NCBI GenBank assembly: GCA_002917075.1
Contig: NTMA01000019.1
Coordinates: forward strand, 1 to 64,000
Reading direction: 5' to 3'
Length of the DNA: 64,000 nucleotides
From: Hawksworthiomyces lignivorus
Taxonomy: Eukaryota; Ascomycota; Sordariomycetes; Ophiostomatales; Ophiostomataceae
A program made the position numbers and the translations under genes. Positions within the stretch are counted from its first letter, which is position 1. Each line of letters begins with the position of its first letter. Under the pieces are notes generated by a model. It was not told the origin of the DNA. It made no database searches and was given only the letters and a program-made list of their open reading frames with translations. This document shows, one piece after another, positions 1 to 9,894 of the stretch.

Positions 1-56
1 CCTAACCCTAACCCTAACCTAACCCTAACCCTAACCTAACCCTAACCCTAACCTAC
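1..56. repeat. Telomere repeat array (chromosome end)
   Basis: The window opens with tandem CCCTAA and CCTAA units, the C-rich strand of a TTAGGG-type telomere. The arrangement is not random: the units follow CCTAA, CCCTAA, CCCTAA three times, giving a 17-bp higher-order period over bases 1-51 before the array decays at 52-56. This marks the left end of a chromosome. Confidence 0.95.
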
Positions 57-288
57 GTTTTTTGAACCAAGATGGAATAAGTTTTCCAAATCGCTCAATT
101 AATTATATGTTTCGTAGTCTGTCTTGAAATAATATTACTATTTTTTTTCTTTGTTAAAACAATTATGACTTGATAGAAGTTTGTTTCTATGACCGCAGAC
201 ATGATCAATGACCTGACCATACAAAACAAAAAACAAAATGTATGTTTAAACCTTGAAAAAACCAATGGCCCACTTCTTTAACCATTTG

Positions 289-497
289 AACCAATCTTGA
301 TTTTCGTCTAATACCCCACTTCGATTTTTAATATCCAATCATTTAACCCCACTAAAAATCCCATTTTAACCAATCCTGATTTTTCGTCTAATACTCCACC
401 TCGATTTTTAATATCCAATCATTCTTTTACTCCACTAAAAATCCCATTTCAACCAATTACGATTTTTCGTCTAATACCTCTACTTGTATTTTTTTTC
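289..497. repeat. Degenerate tandem repeat, about 80-bp unit, three copies
   Basis: The block beginning AACCAATC and followed by a TTTTCGTCTAATA core recurs at 289, 368 and 451, so the period is 79 and then 83 bp. Copies also share a CCACTAAAAATCCCATTT segment. It is AT-rich, non-coding and sits directly inside the telomere, as expected of a subtelomeric satellite remnant. Confidence 0.8.
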
Positions 498-949
498 TTT
501 CAAACACACGGTTGGATTTTTCTTTTACGTTTTTACAAACAACAACACAAAATTACTAAAAACGGTTTGAAGATTTGGAATCCTTGATTTTTTCTACATT
601 TAATGATATATAAAAATATATGGGTTAAATTTTTGAAATACAAGCTAATACTAACGTACTGTACCTTAGAGAGACGTCCACCGTCTCGTCGCGAAGACCA
701 CGTTAACGAGCCTCCGCACCACCACCAACGTCGCCCGCTACATCACCGCCCAACTACAACACATCGCGCTATGAGAGACCAGGCTGGCCACGCCCGCCCA
801 ACACAACCCAACAAACCTACGCTTCTTGATGGACTGGAAGAGCCCCGTGTCCGACGTTGTCGTAGACCGACGCATACATTGCCTTTGCGAGTAGGAAAAG
901 GGGAAAAGAAGAAGAGAGAGAAGAGGAAGAAGGGGGGTGGGGGACAGAC

Positions 950-996
<47 letters not shown>

Positions 997-1345
997 AAGA
1001 GAGAGAGACGACGACGACGACGACACACAGACGTGTCGTGGCAGTGTAGCCAGACGAAACGACGTTGTCTTTTTTTTTTTTTTTTTTATTGTATTGTGTT
1101 TTGTGATTGTACGTAGTTGGCCTTGAAATAACCCAACCCAACCAAAGTATTAATAATCAAAAATGAAAAAAAAAAAAAAAAAAAAAAATTCGTCCAATCA
1201 ATGTGTGGGATTACTGCAAATGGTTTTCACTGCTAATCCTGCACGGACCATTCGTCTTTTTGTATGGCGCTAGCCTCTTTCGGCACTTGGTTTTCTCAGC
1301 TAAACCGTCTTGTATGGCTGTCAGGCCGAGTACAAAATACAAATT
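498..1345. other. Gene-free subtelomeric spacer with low-complexity tracts
   Basis: I see no credible gene. The stretch holds a purine run at about 902-1024, made of a GA microsatellite at 950-1008 and GAC triplets at 1006-1024, then a poly-T run near 1071-1087 and a poly-A run near 1164-1188. Open frames crossing the GA tract encode only Arg/Glu or Ser/Leu repeats and were ignored. Bases 57-288 are AT-rich and also empty. Confidence 0.7.
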
Positions 1346-3400
1346 CTAAAGGGTTTTTCTTGCGTCCACCCGCAAATGATCCCTGGTGAACCGCAACACT
1401 CTCTCGGCCAGATCCTCAATGTGCTTCCGCTCCCGAGGGACATGGCCCTCCCTCGGATAGGTGACAAATTCAAAAGGCAGACCGGCCTCTTCCAGAGCCC
1501 TCTGGAACCCCCACGCCTGCGAGATGGGCACGCGATCGTCCTTTTCTCCGTGCAACATCAGCATAGGCGGGATTCTCCCGTGCTGTGCGGCCTCCTTAAA
1601 CTCCCACAAGGCAGACCCGGAACGCGCGCGCACGTCGGTCTTGTCTGTGTTCCAAGGCGTGCTGCCGGCAAACTGCGCCTCGTACCGGGCGCCCACGTCC
1701 GAAGTCAGCATCATGCTGTCCCAGTCGGTAACGCCAGCCCCGGCAATGGCACCGCGGAACCGCCAGCCACGCCCATGTGCGCCATTGCGGACAGCCGACA
1801 GATACGACAGGTAGCCGCCCTGGGACCAGCCGCCGACCACCAGCCGCGTAGGGTCCGCGTAGCCGCGGTCGATAGCATACTGTACGGTGGCCACAATGTC
1901 GGGCTCATCGTATATGCCCATGCCGCCGCGTGCATAGCTGGCAAATCTTTGGCCTCTACTGCTGCCACCGCGGTAGTTGGGCAGAAGAACGCCGTAGCCT
2001 TTTGCCAAGAGAGGCTGGATCAGGAGATAAAGGGGGTTGTACGCATCGAACGCATCTGTGGCACGGTCGTATGGTCCCCCGTGAACAATCACCAAGGTCG
2101 GAAGCGCTGTTGCTGGGATTGTGCTGGATCGGCGTTGACCATCGGCATGACGGTTCCCGTCGGCACACTGCGACGGGACAAGATACAGACTGTCGAGCAC
2201 CTCTTGGCCATCCGAGGTGGGACACAAGAGAAAGTGGCAGTCGCCGAAGGTTGTGCCAGCGAATGCGTGTCCATGGTCTGAGAGCTGTAGAGACCTGCCT
2301 GTGCTCGAATCGCGGGAAAACAATTCGGTAGGGTTGTTGACGTCTCCCCAAGAGAGGACGATGTGCAGGTCTTGCGGAGAGCCGGACACATCGTAATTGA
2401 CAATGCGTTTCTTTTGCGCAACAAGTGTTTCGCCACTCAGGAGCAGCCGCAGCTTCTCTTCCACGCCGTGCTCGACATGCACGAGCAGATCGTTCCCTGC
2501 CCGGACGAGACCGACTGCACAGTCGACCTCCCCATGAGCCACTTTCTCAAAGCCCGGTTGTTCCTGTCCGTCCCCAAGGACACGGTAGACTGCCATGCCC
2601 AATGTATCTTGCTCGGGAAGGTTGTTTGTCAAAAAGTAGAGCGTCGCATCCAACCAGACAGGACTCCACACGACGCTGGGAACGTGGCAGAGCTGCCGCT
2701 GCTGCCGGTCCTCCACCCGTACAACAGCGAGAGTCGTTCCGTGCTGGTACTTGCTGTCGGCGTGCTGGCTGCGGTGTGTCAACGCGACCAGCTCGTCCCC
2801 GCCGTCGCACCATACAAAGTCGTCTACGTGAGCATCGCTGTCGAAGAGGACCTGGAGCCTCCCCGATTCCACATCGAGAAGCCATAGGTGCTGGAAATCC
2901 CCACCTTGGCCCCAGACCATCGCGTCGTTGCCCTTCTCTTGTTTTTCGTTTTTCCGGGACGCCACAAACGCAATGGATTTCCCGTCTGGGCTGAACGTCA
3001 TCTTGGAAATGCTCGGAAAGCTGTCCAGTGGCGTGACCGCTCTTGGGACCGTGCTGTCCACGTTCTGCAGGTAGATCGCGCACGTCCTCTTCTACACGTC
3101 GCCACTACTACCACCGCTACCACGGTTCGAGAGAAAGGCAACTGACAAGCCGTCAAGCGACCACTCAGGCATCCAATCATAATGCAGCCCATCGGTCCAT
3201 CGGCGCGCCGATTTGGGCGTCGCAGTCTCTGCAATCCAAATGGTGGCAACAGCGCGGTCGGTTTGTCTGTGGTTCAACTTCGGACTGGCGGAATACGCCA
3301 CGTACTTCCCGTCCGGCGAGACTCGAACGGTGGCGGGGACAACGAGATCCAGAATATCCTGGACCAGTGCTACCGATATCTCATCCATGTTGGCTGCCAC
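1346..3400 (-). CDS. S9-family serine peptidase (acylaminoacyl/prolyl oligopeptidase type), interrupted by one in-frame TAG
   Basis: Reading from an ATG at 3400 to a stop at 1346 gives about 684 codons, the usual length of fungal S9 acyl-peptidase homologues. The N-terminal half has beta-propeller blades (VSPDGKYVAYSA, FSPDGKSIAFVA) and the C-terminal half is an alpha/beta hydrolase. The catalytic Ser is in GGWSQGGYLS, the Asp in GEKDDRVP and the His in YPREGHVP. One TAG at 3092-3094 breaks the frame after about 102 residues, yet propeller-like sequence (CAIYLQ) resumes in the same frame at once. A frame-keeping GT-AG intron removing the TAG would be only 33 nt and would also remove CAIYLQ, so I favour a nonsense mutation or read-through. 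The family removes N-acyl amino acids or short peptides. Family assignment is firm; functionality is doubtful. Confidence 0.8.
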
Positions 3401-4537
3401 GGCTAGCCTGCCACTGTCTTGGTAGTGAAAAGAAACGGGATCTACTAAAAAAAGAAAGGGGGGAGGGGGGGCAGGTCAAGCGTAGAAGGTCAAATTCGTT
3501 TTGGCACTCTTTTTGGGTTTGCATAGCGTGTGCAAACGGTTTGATGAATGTATATAATTTGCTTGTTGGTGACGAACAACAACCTCCTTTGGATAACGGT
3601 CGTTGTTTAGGATGATTTGTATGCTACGCCATGAGGTCAACTGTTTGGTGTTGGGTAATCCTGGGCTACGGTTTTGTGACTGCATTCCTCTATGGATTGT
3701 TTTGTCCCTTTTTAGCCTCATAGTGCGGATCATGCATTGACTGCAGAAAAGTGTAGCCCGCATATCCGACGACGCAAAGAACCGCTGCCATTGGATGGGA
3801 GAACGAAGCAGGCAGACGTCGGAGGGGAATGCAGCCAGGAAGGGCAATAAATTGGCGGGTTCTGCGCGGGGGTTTGCTATCCTATTTTCAGACTTCCGGC
3901 GAATTAGGGATGTTCTACGCGGTTGGCCTTCTACTTGTCTACCCGGGCATTACGAGCGCCTAGCTACAGATACCGTTATATCGTACTGGCTAGCTTGCAT
4001 TTTTATGTCGTTGGTATGCGGATGGCTCAAATCCCATCCTTGGAAAGCCCTACCGTATGGCGTCTCCCAAACACAAAACGGCCTGGCCGAGCAGTCTGTT
4101 GCGGCGCGCCTGTACCTAACAGGAAGCGGCAATATGGCGTAGCGCCCTTGTTGGTCTCTTCTCCGATCTCTCACCGTCTTCCGGATAAAGTGGCTTTGTG
4201 TTGGTCCGGCTCGTTCATCCAGCCTTACTCGACCATTCGCCAAGGAAACAGAATGTGCCACGATACTGCGTTCTGACGCGATACTGGGCCAATATGATCA
4301 ACATGGATGAATACGCGGAAAGAAATTGAAGGCCCTTGCCGTTTTGTACCACCAGACATGGCTTGGCAAAGCCCATCCGAACAATCATAGACCATGGCCG
4401 AGGCAAGAACATATGCTATAAAAACCACATGCCCCGTTTCGTTCAACGTGGCCGCCAACAAGACAGAACAAACAGAAACATCAACGACCAAAAAGAAAGA
4501 AAAGAAAAACCCCTTCTCCAAGAAACCAAATACCACG
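3401..4537. other. Intergenic region, promoter of the secreted-peptide gene at its right end
   Basis: No supported gene. A TATAAAA box at 4417-4423 lies about 115 bp before the ATG at 4538, and an A-rich, CAAGACA-containing leader follows it. The rest is moderately GC-rich sequence without clear repeats. Confidence 0.5.
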
Positions 4538-4820
4538 ATGAAGTACCTTTTTACGGCCTTCGTTGCCATCCAAGCCATTGCCACCGGCGCCCTAGCCCTC
4601 GGCGTTGGTCAACGGGTTCGTTCTCCACACGTCCATAAGGAGTCCAACAATGTACTAATGCCTGCTAGGATGCTCGCCCCGATGGTCTCCCGCACATCGA
4701 CGTAAGCGTTCTCTCCGCTTGGGCTTCCATCCGAACAGTTGCTAATTGGTGTGTTCTCTCCAGAATACGGTTGATACGAACAACGGCAATTCGGGCTGGA
4801 GCCCCCCTCCTACGCCCTAG
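4538..4820 (+). CDS. Small secreted peptide (about 55 aa), three exons
   Basis: Exons 4538-4615, 4669-4701 and 4764-4820 join in frame. Intron 1 (53 bp) has ACTAATG and a CTAG acceptor. Intron 2 (62 bp) has GTAAGC, GCTAATT and CAG. The product starts MKYLFTAFVAIQAIATGALA, a clear signal peptide. The mature part, roughly from GVGQRDARPDG, is about 35 residues, Asn/Asp/Gly-rich, ends WSPPPTP and has no cysteine. A TATA box 115 bp upstream supports expression. The dibasic-like QRD site could be a processing point. Size and subtelomeric position suit a secreted signalling or effector-like peptide, but I do not recognise the family. The splice signals are good; the final frame rests on my splicing alone. 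Confidence 0.6.
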
Positions 4821-6120
4821 GCTGCGCCGACCTGATCGTTCAAATGTTGGATGGCCGGACTGTCTCGTTCTGTGATGCTTGGTGACTTGACGTTTCGGTT
4901 GGCATGCAACCCCGGTTGGAGTTGCCAGCGGGGACAAGATGCCTGCTGTCTGGGTTTCGCACTTCAGCCATCCGACACAACGCTCTTCTTCTATACTTTT
5001 TCCCTCTTCTTTCTATCCGCTAGAGTAGCTGTCGACAGTGCCAACGATCTAAATAACACACTCTAGTTTTACTTTACAAGTATCGTAACGGCGGTGTTCC
5101 ATTCTTTCTCGGTGCAGGTAAAACGGCTTCGTAAGGCCCTTTCCGTAAACCGAGTTTTGCCCTAAGTGTTCAGAAGGGCGGTCTCCCCTGGTTTGCCCTT
5201 CTCCTGCCCGCCGTCGTGTTGGATTAAACACGTAGTTCTATCCTTGTTCGCAGTGGCACAAAGTAACTGGAAATTGCTATTCTTTCTTTTCTTTTCTTTC
5301 CCACCCCCACCCCCAATAGATTTTGTCTTGTTTATCATATCAAAACCATATCGCCTCCTAACGTAGGATCGCTGCGCAGGCTTTTGCCAGCTAACCGTCT
5401 CATAAGGCTCTGTTGGTTACAATGCAAGCTAGTTAATGGCTAGGGCGGTACGCTGAATAGCCTAGTTGGCTTTTTCGCTCTGGTGAACCAACAGATGCAC
5501 GGCTAAACTCTTACAGACCAAAGGTGCATAGTAGTTCGTTGGATCCGTAGCGCAATCGAGCGCGCAAACGAGCGCGCGAACGCTCGGTTTCCCGCTTTCT
5601 ACGCAAGCTGACCACGTAAAGTGGACGTCTTCATTTATTGTCATGGTGTTTTCATCTAAACATGCCAGGACACCCCTGCCCGAGGCAGGCTCTTTCCCCA
5701 TGGTGCACCGAGACTTTGCCATTTCCAACATGAGATTACTCAAACAAGCAAGAGCTGTATATGGGCTCCCTCTTGGCCTTGGCGGTTTCGGCTAGCCCGG
5801 CCCTTGTCTGCACCGAATCAAACACATCCAAAAAGTTTTCCCAAGCGTCTCGTCCGCGAAGACCAACAGGTGCTGCGTCATCTTGAATTCGTCCCTATGC
5901 CTTTGCCAAGAGCACACCAATTTCCCCGCTTCCCAACCAACAAGATGTACAAAGAAGAGGGCATGTTTCTGTTACAAGTGTTAGGCTGAGACAAATAGGT
6001 GGGAGATGTCGTTGGACTCTTGCGTTTTCTCTGCCGCCCTCGAAAAAAGGGATACATCAATAGCAAAACAGAGTTGGATGCGGCTTTGCTTTTTCAACGC
6101 GTAAAGGGCGATATAACAGT
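4821..6120. other. Gene-free interval
   Basis: I find no supported gene on either strand. It contains a pyrimidine-rich tract near 5277-5315 and a CGAGCGCGCAAACGAGCGCG segment near 5559-5590. Open frames here lack domains and splice-consistent extension. Confidence 0.5.
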
Positions 6121-7159
6121 TTAATCTCCTATAATAGGGCTATCAAGATAGTAGCGACTAAACATATTCAGGCCAATCTTGCGCCCGGAATTCACAGGGA
6201 GGCCTGCGTGAAGGACCCTCCGATCGCCCGTACCGTTCATGTGCATATTCATCCAAAAAACGGCATTTCCTTTCTTCGGTTTGACCAAGAGCCCCACTCC
6301 AGTCTCCGACCTGGAAAACTTGGTCGTATCTGCGTTAGCCGACATGCTTTTGATATCTGGAAAGTAGGTCTCGCCGCCGGAACAGTCGTCTTCTAGATAT
6401 GCAAACAGGGTACTCAGACGGTTGTAGGTTCTGCGCGGCGTCGGATCCGAGTCGGTGGTTTCTGGCAGCTTGCTGGGAAACCAGTCGCAATGAAGACGGA
6501 ACTGCTCGCTGGGTTCATACTGCACAATCTGCATCGGGTCTGTATCGATGTGCTGGAGGTTTCCTAGAAGACTTTCCATGCGGCCGCGGAGACACTTGGC
6601 GATCGGGTCTGCCGAAGAAATGCGGGCCGTTCGGGACGAGCGAACGCGAAGGTCGACGGAGGGCGAAAGGCTTTGATCAAAGACCATGGACGGCTCAAAG
6701 TCGTCGGCACTAGACGCCATTAGCGACTGGATCTCCAAGTCTGATGCAGTTCCAGAATCTGGCCTGCGTTCAGCAGCTCGTCTCACTATTTGCTTAGCAA
6801 GTGATTGATCTCCACGCCTTTGAGAAAATTGTTGATATAAAGAACAACTGGATCAAAGGACAGGATTTCCACTGTATAGTTCTGGGCGCAGTCGGCAGCA
6901 AGAGGACCGGCATGAATGGGGTGGGATCGAAGAAGCCGTTGAGGCAAGCCGGCTACGTCGTACCCTTTGGCGAGAATGGCGAGGACGAGGCCGATGGCGA
7001 GAGCGAGAGGGGCCACAGACCTGCGTTGCTTTGCGTACTGCGGCGAAGACTACTTTCCGCGTTAGTGAGTGTATGCTGTCTAGAGGAAAAGAGAAAGAGA
7101 AGAACTGAGGATACTTTGTTCGGGTGTTTGGAGTCGCCGGGCAGCACGTCCGAATCCAT
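6121..7159 (-). CDS. Membrane-anchored prolyl 4-hydroxylase-type 2-oxoglutarate/Fe(II) dioxygenase
   Basis: Three exons are proposed: 7115-7159, 6787-7037 and 6121-6709, with introns of 77 bp each (GTATCC/GCAG and GTGAGA/CTAG). The joined product of about 294 aa starts MDSDVLPG, then a KQRR stretch and one hydrophobic helix (VAPLALAIGLVLAILAKG), so it is a type II membrane protein facing the ER lumen. The second splice restores HLLSKYADDFEPS, the usual helix before the catalytic core. The core has the iron ligands HCDWF and LHAG, the tail GRKIGLNMFSRYY with the 2-oxoglutarate Lys, and GNAVFWMNMH-NGTGD typical of P4H-alpha domains. The family hydroxylates prolyl residues; the fungal substrate is unknown. 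Confidence in family is high, and in the first exon moderate. Confidence 0.82.
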
Positions 7160-7789
7160 GAGAAGCAGGAGAACGAGAAGAGTCGGTTGAGTTGTTTGCG
7201 TTGAGTGGTCTGCGGGGTCCAGCAAGGAAGGGCTGGTGGACGAGCGCATGATGGCTTGGTGTGCCTCATGGCGTCTTGCCTGGTTTTGTACCCACTCTAC
7301 CAGTCACCTTAAGCGGCCCAACGAACGGCTGTGTTCTTTTCTTGCGCTAGGCAGCGAACCGTTCTGCCTCCAAGGGCACTCTGCGCGGCATCTGTCGGAT
7401 CTGGTGCATTGCCAAGTCGGATGATATACGCTGCGCATGAGTTCATTTCATCTGTACAAGATCAACTTGGCAGATATGCAGCCAGCAGCAGTCGAGCAAT
7501 GCGTGCAACTGCCTGTTTGGAGGAAAAAAAAAAAGATTGAAGCCGAATATGAAGCCGAAACCAGCACACGCGGGGCTGTGGCGGAGGGAAGCGTCCAACG
7601 AGCGACGGCTTGTCTTTAGGCTCTGGCGGTGGGGCGGGGCGGGGCGGAAATGGAGACGAAGCGGATGTGCTCGTTGTAAGCATTTTTGTCTATGATAGAC
7701 TCTAGGTTTATGATACGTATTTATTTTGGGTGTACATGGAAAAAATTTAAAGAGGAAGGAAAGAAGCCAAACAATTTGGGGATACAATG
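7160..7789. other. Intergenic spacer upstream of the inverted-repeat element
   Basis: No supported gene. A GGGGCGG run occurs near 7630-7650 and an AT-rich stretch precedes the transposable element. Short antisense-like frames were discarded. Confidence 0.5.
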
Positions 7790-8073
7790 TGTAATGGGCT
7801 AGGGCCCCGAGGGCGGCCCAGGGCCAGAGACCAGACTGATGGATCTAGCGGGGAGACTGGGGGAGAGCAGTCGGTCGCCGGGGCGACCTACCGGCCCACC
7901 GGCCCACTTGCCCCTGAGGGCCTCTATTTCAGCCAGGAGCTTCGCTCCTGGGAGTCGAAAGGGAGTCTTCTTTCTTCTTTCTTCTTTCTTCTGTATCTTT
8001 AGTCTTTCGTTAATCTAGGCGTATACTATTGCCTCAGGGCTCTCCTGTGCTCATTGCCAGCAGACCCCTTACA
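7790..8073 (+). mobile_element. Non-autonomous TIR element (MITE-like), copy 1
   Basis: This 284-bp block begins TGTAATGGGC and ends CAGACCCCTTACA, so its termini are imperfect inverted repeats (TGTAAtGGG against TGTAAgGGG). A 280-bp homologue lies inverted at 38009-38288 and homology stops exactly at both ends. Inside are a GCCCACCGGCCCAC segment, a hairpin (AGGAGCTTCGCTCCT near 7936-7952) and a TCTTTCTTC pyrimidine tract. There is no coding capacity, so mobilisation would need a transposase elsewhere. I see no clear target-site duplication. Confidence 0.75.
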
Positions 8074-9410
8074 GATTGCATCGTTTGCATCGTACCGGAC
8101 GATGTAAACAAAAGTCGAGGAGCGAAGAAGTAAACGAGCTTGAGCCAATCCGCTTGCGCCAAACCCTCCATCAGCTCGATAAAGCGTTTTCTTGGCTCCA
8201 CTCGGCTTTGTATCAAAATGTTGAATGCCTTGAACAATTGGCATGATAGTGGTGGAACTGTAAAAAAAAGAATAAAAAAACGTCGATTCAATGGATTCTG
8301 TAATTTTCTTAGTATTCTCCGGGATCGCGCAATCTCGTATATGTGTTCTTCCGTCTTGGAAATGCAGTCGCTAAAGTCGTTGGAATTTTTTCTTTTCATT
8401 TGGTCAAGTAAAATTCTTAATGTTTTTCTTTCTAACGATGTAGTGAGCTTTGCTAAACACGACCATCATAGACAAGTCGAACCAGTGCAACGCTTTCCTA
8501 CGAATACGCCTCTCTCTAGATTCCTACTTCCACTAGAGGACACCTGGTGCTCTTCCGCCTAGTTGCGTTACGATAGCCAAGAGCCCAAAGACTTTGTTTT
8601 GCTAAGAAAGAGGCACAGGCTTGTGTTTGCTGACGTTGTTGACTTTGTTGACGATCCTAGACGTCGCTGTGGCTGTACGTTGGCCCAAGCTTCTACCGCC
8701 ACACCCGCCACACCCCCACTCTTTCGAGGAAGAAACAACACACACGTTCCCCTTTCCCTTTTCGACTCTTTTCTCAACCCACGATAACCTCCATTTTCCT
8801 TACGTATGTATGTTGGCTAGCTCGATCCTCTACACGCGTTCAAAGCCGCATTATCTAGAGCATACAATCCATTACGTGGACGCGTTTTCGTTTCCCAACG
8901 AACTTGGAGAAAAGCCGTTTCAGTCAGAGGGAAAGAGTACCGAACCAGAGGAAGAAGTAACAAAGTGTCGCGACATTGTTCATCCACACGTGTGACTAGA
9001 AGCCCGCGGACGTCTAGAGCATACCGTTCCACGAGAAAGGACAAAAATGACAAAAATGACAAACAGCCTTAAAGAGAATCCTTGCACAGACGGGAGACGA
9101 AGCCAACCTATTAAACTACCGCCATTTCTGGCTTTTCTGTCGACCGTCTCCACTTCATTTTTTATCAGCCTCGGGCCGGCCAATCCAGTCGCGCCAAATC
9201 TACAACAGCCAATCGAATTTTTGTCGACCGTCTCCACCCAATTTTTTATCAGCTCAAAACTCGCTGTTCGGTTTTTTCTTTTATTTTCCTAGGGTTCCAC
9301 GCCGCGAACAAGACAAAGTAAAATATATTATCTGGATCCCTGAATTTTTCTGGATTTAATGATGTAAAACACGAAGGGGGGATAGCTGATGAAACTGACT
9401 CTTATTCTTC
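8074..9410. other. Gene-free interval
   Basis: No supported gene. It contains the spaced direct repeat listed at 9134-9253 and Pro/His-encoding low-complexity stretches near 8690-8720 that look like chance frames. Confidence 0.5.
9134..9253 (+). repeat. Spaced direct repeat, about 35-bp units
   Basis: The sequence TGTCGACCGTCTCCAC followed by an AATTTTTTATCAGC-like segment occurs at about 9134-9168 and again at 9219-9253, about 85 bp apart. The copies differ at few positions. The role is unknown; it may be a small tandem duplication. Confidence 0.6.
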
Positions 9411-9644
9411 TTAGAGACTTGGAAACGTTACTGTAGGCGGAACGGTCCGTACGGATAAATGGGACACCCCACTTTCGCTCTGGGCCAGGTCTTGTACGCT
9501 TTCGACTCGACAAACCAAGGCATTTTGTTCTTGAACGGCTCGATTTCGTTGTGCCTGCCTGCGTTTATATGCTCTTCTTTTCTTTCGATCCGCGACCTGT
9601 CGTTGCTCCTTGGTTGTGTAATAAGGCCGTCGGCCACGTGCCAT
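9411..9644 (-). CDS. Hypothetical 77-aa protein with a very basic N-terminus
   Basis: An ATG at 9644 opens a 77-codon frame starting MARGRRPYYTTKEQRQVADR and continuing with KKRRAYKRRQ, a dense Lys/Arg stretch predicted to be helical, before an Ala/Ser/Val-rich tail ending at 9411. No known domain is recognised. A basic helix of this kind could bind nucleic acid, or be the N-terminal remnant of a transposon-encoded or bZIP-like protein. No neighbouring exon extends it convincingly. The main support is the clean ATG start and protein-like composition. Confidence 0.35.
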   Translation of the reverse strand: MARGRRPYYTTKEQRQVADRKKRRAYKRRQAQRNRAVQEQNALVCRVESVQDLAQSESGVSHLSVRTVPPTVTFPSL

Positions 9645-9795
9645 GTTAAAAAGAAACAAAGAGAATCAATGTATGGGAATATTTAATTACATTTTATTAG
9701 CAAAGAATGACTCAAAGAGTAGAAATATAACGTTGATTGTTAAAGTATTCCATTGGTTCAAAAAGGAGAAGTAAATAAACATATTGTCCAGCAGA

Positions 9796-9891
9796 CACCA
9801 CAGCAGGTATCACAACAAACACTATAGTAAGCATCACAGGAGGCACTACAGCAAGCACCACAAAAGACACCACAGGAGGCACCGCAAGAGG
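9796..9891 (+). repeat. 12-bp minisatellite encoding a (H/Y)(H/Y)x(K/R) tetrapeptide repeat
   Basis: Eight consecutive 12-bp units follow the pattern CAC-CAC-ARN-ARR. Read on the plus strand they give HHSR, YHNK, HYSK, HHRR, HYSK, HHKR, HHRR, HRKR and then a TAG at 9892. Differences among units are mostly H/Y and K/R exchanges. No in-frame ATG is seen after the preceding TAA, so it would have to be the last exon of a spliced gene or a relic. The minus strand gives a Cys/Ser-rich frame instead. Confidence 0.6.
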
Positions 9892-9894
9892 TAG

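Noticed and set aside
738..1141. Ser/Leu- and Arg/Glu-rich frames over the purine tract
   Set aside because: They are translations of a GA/GAC microsatellite.
1310..2887. Long plus-strand open frames opposite the S9 peptidase
   Set aside because: They are antisense shadows in GC-rich coding sequence, with no domain and no splice structure.
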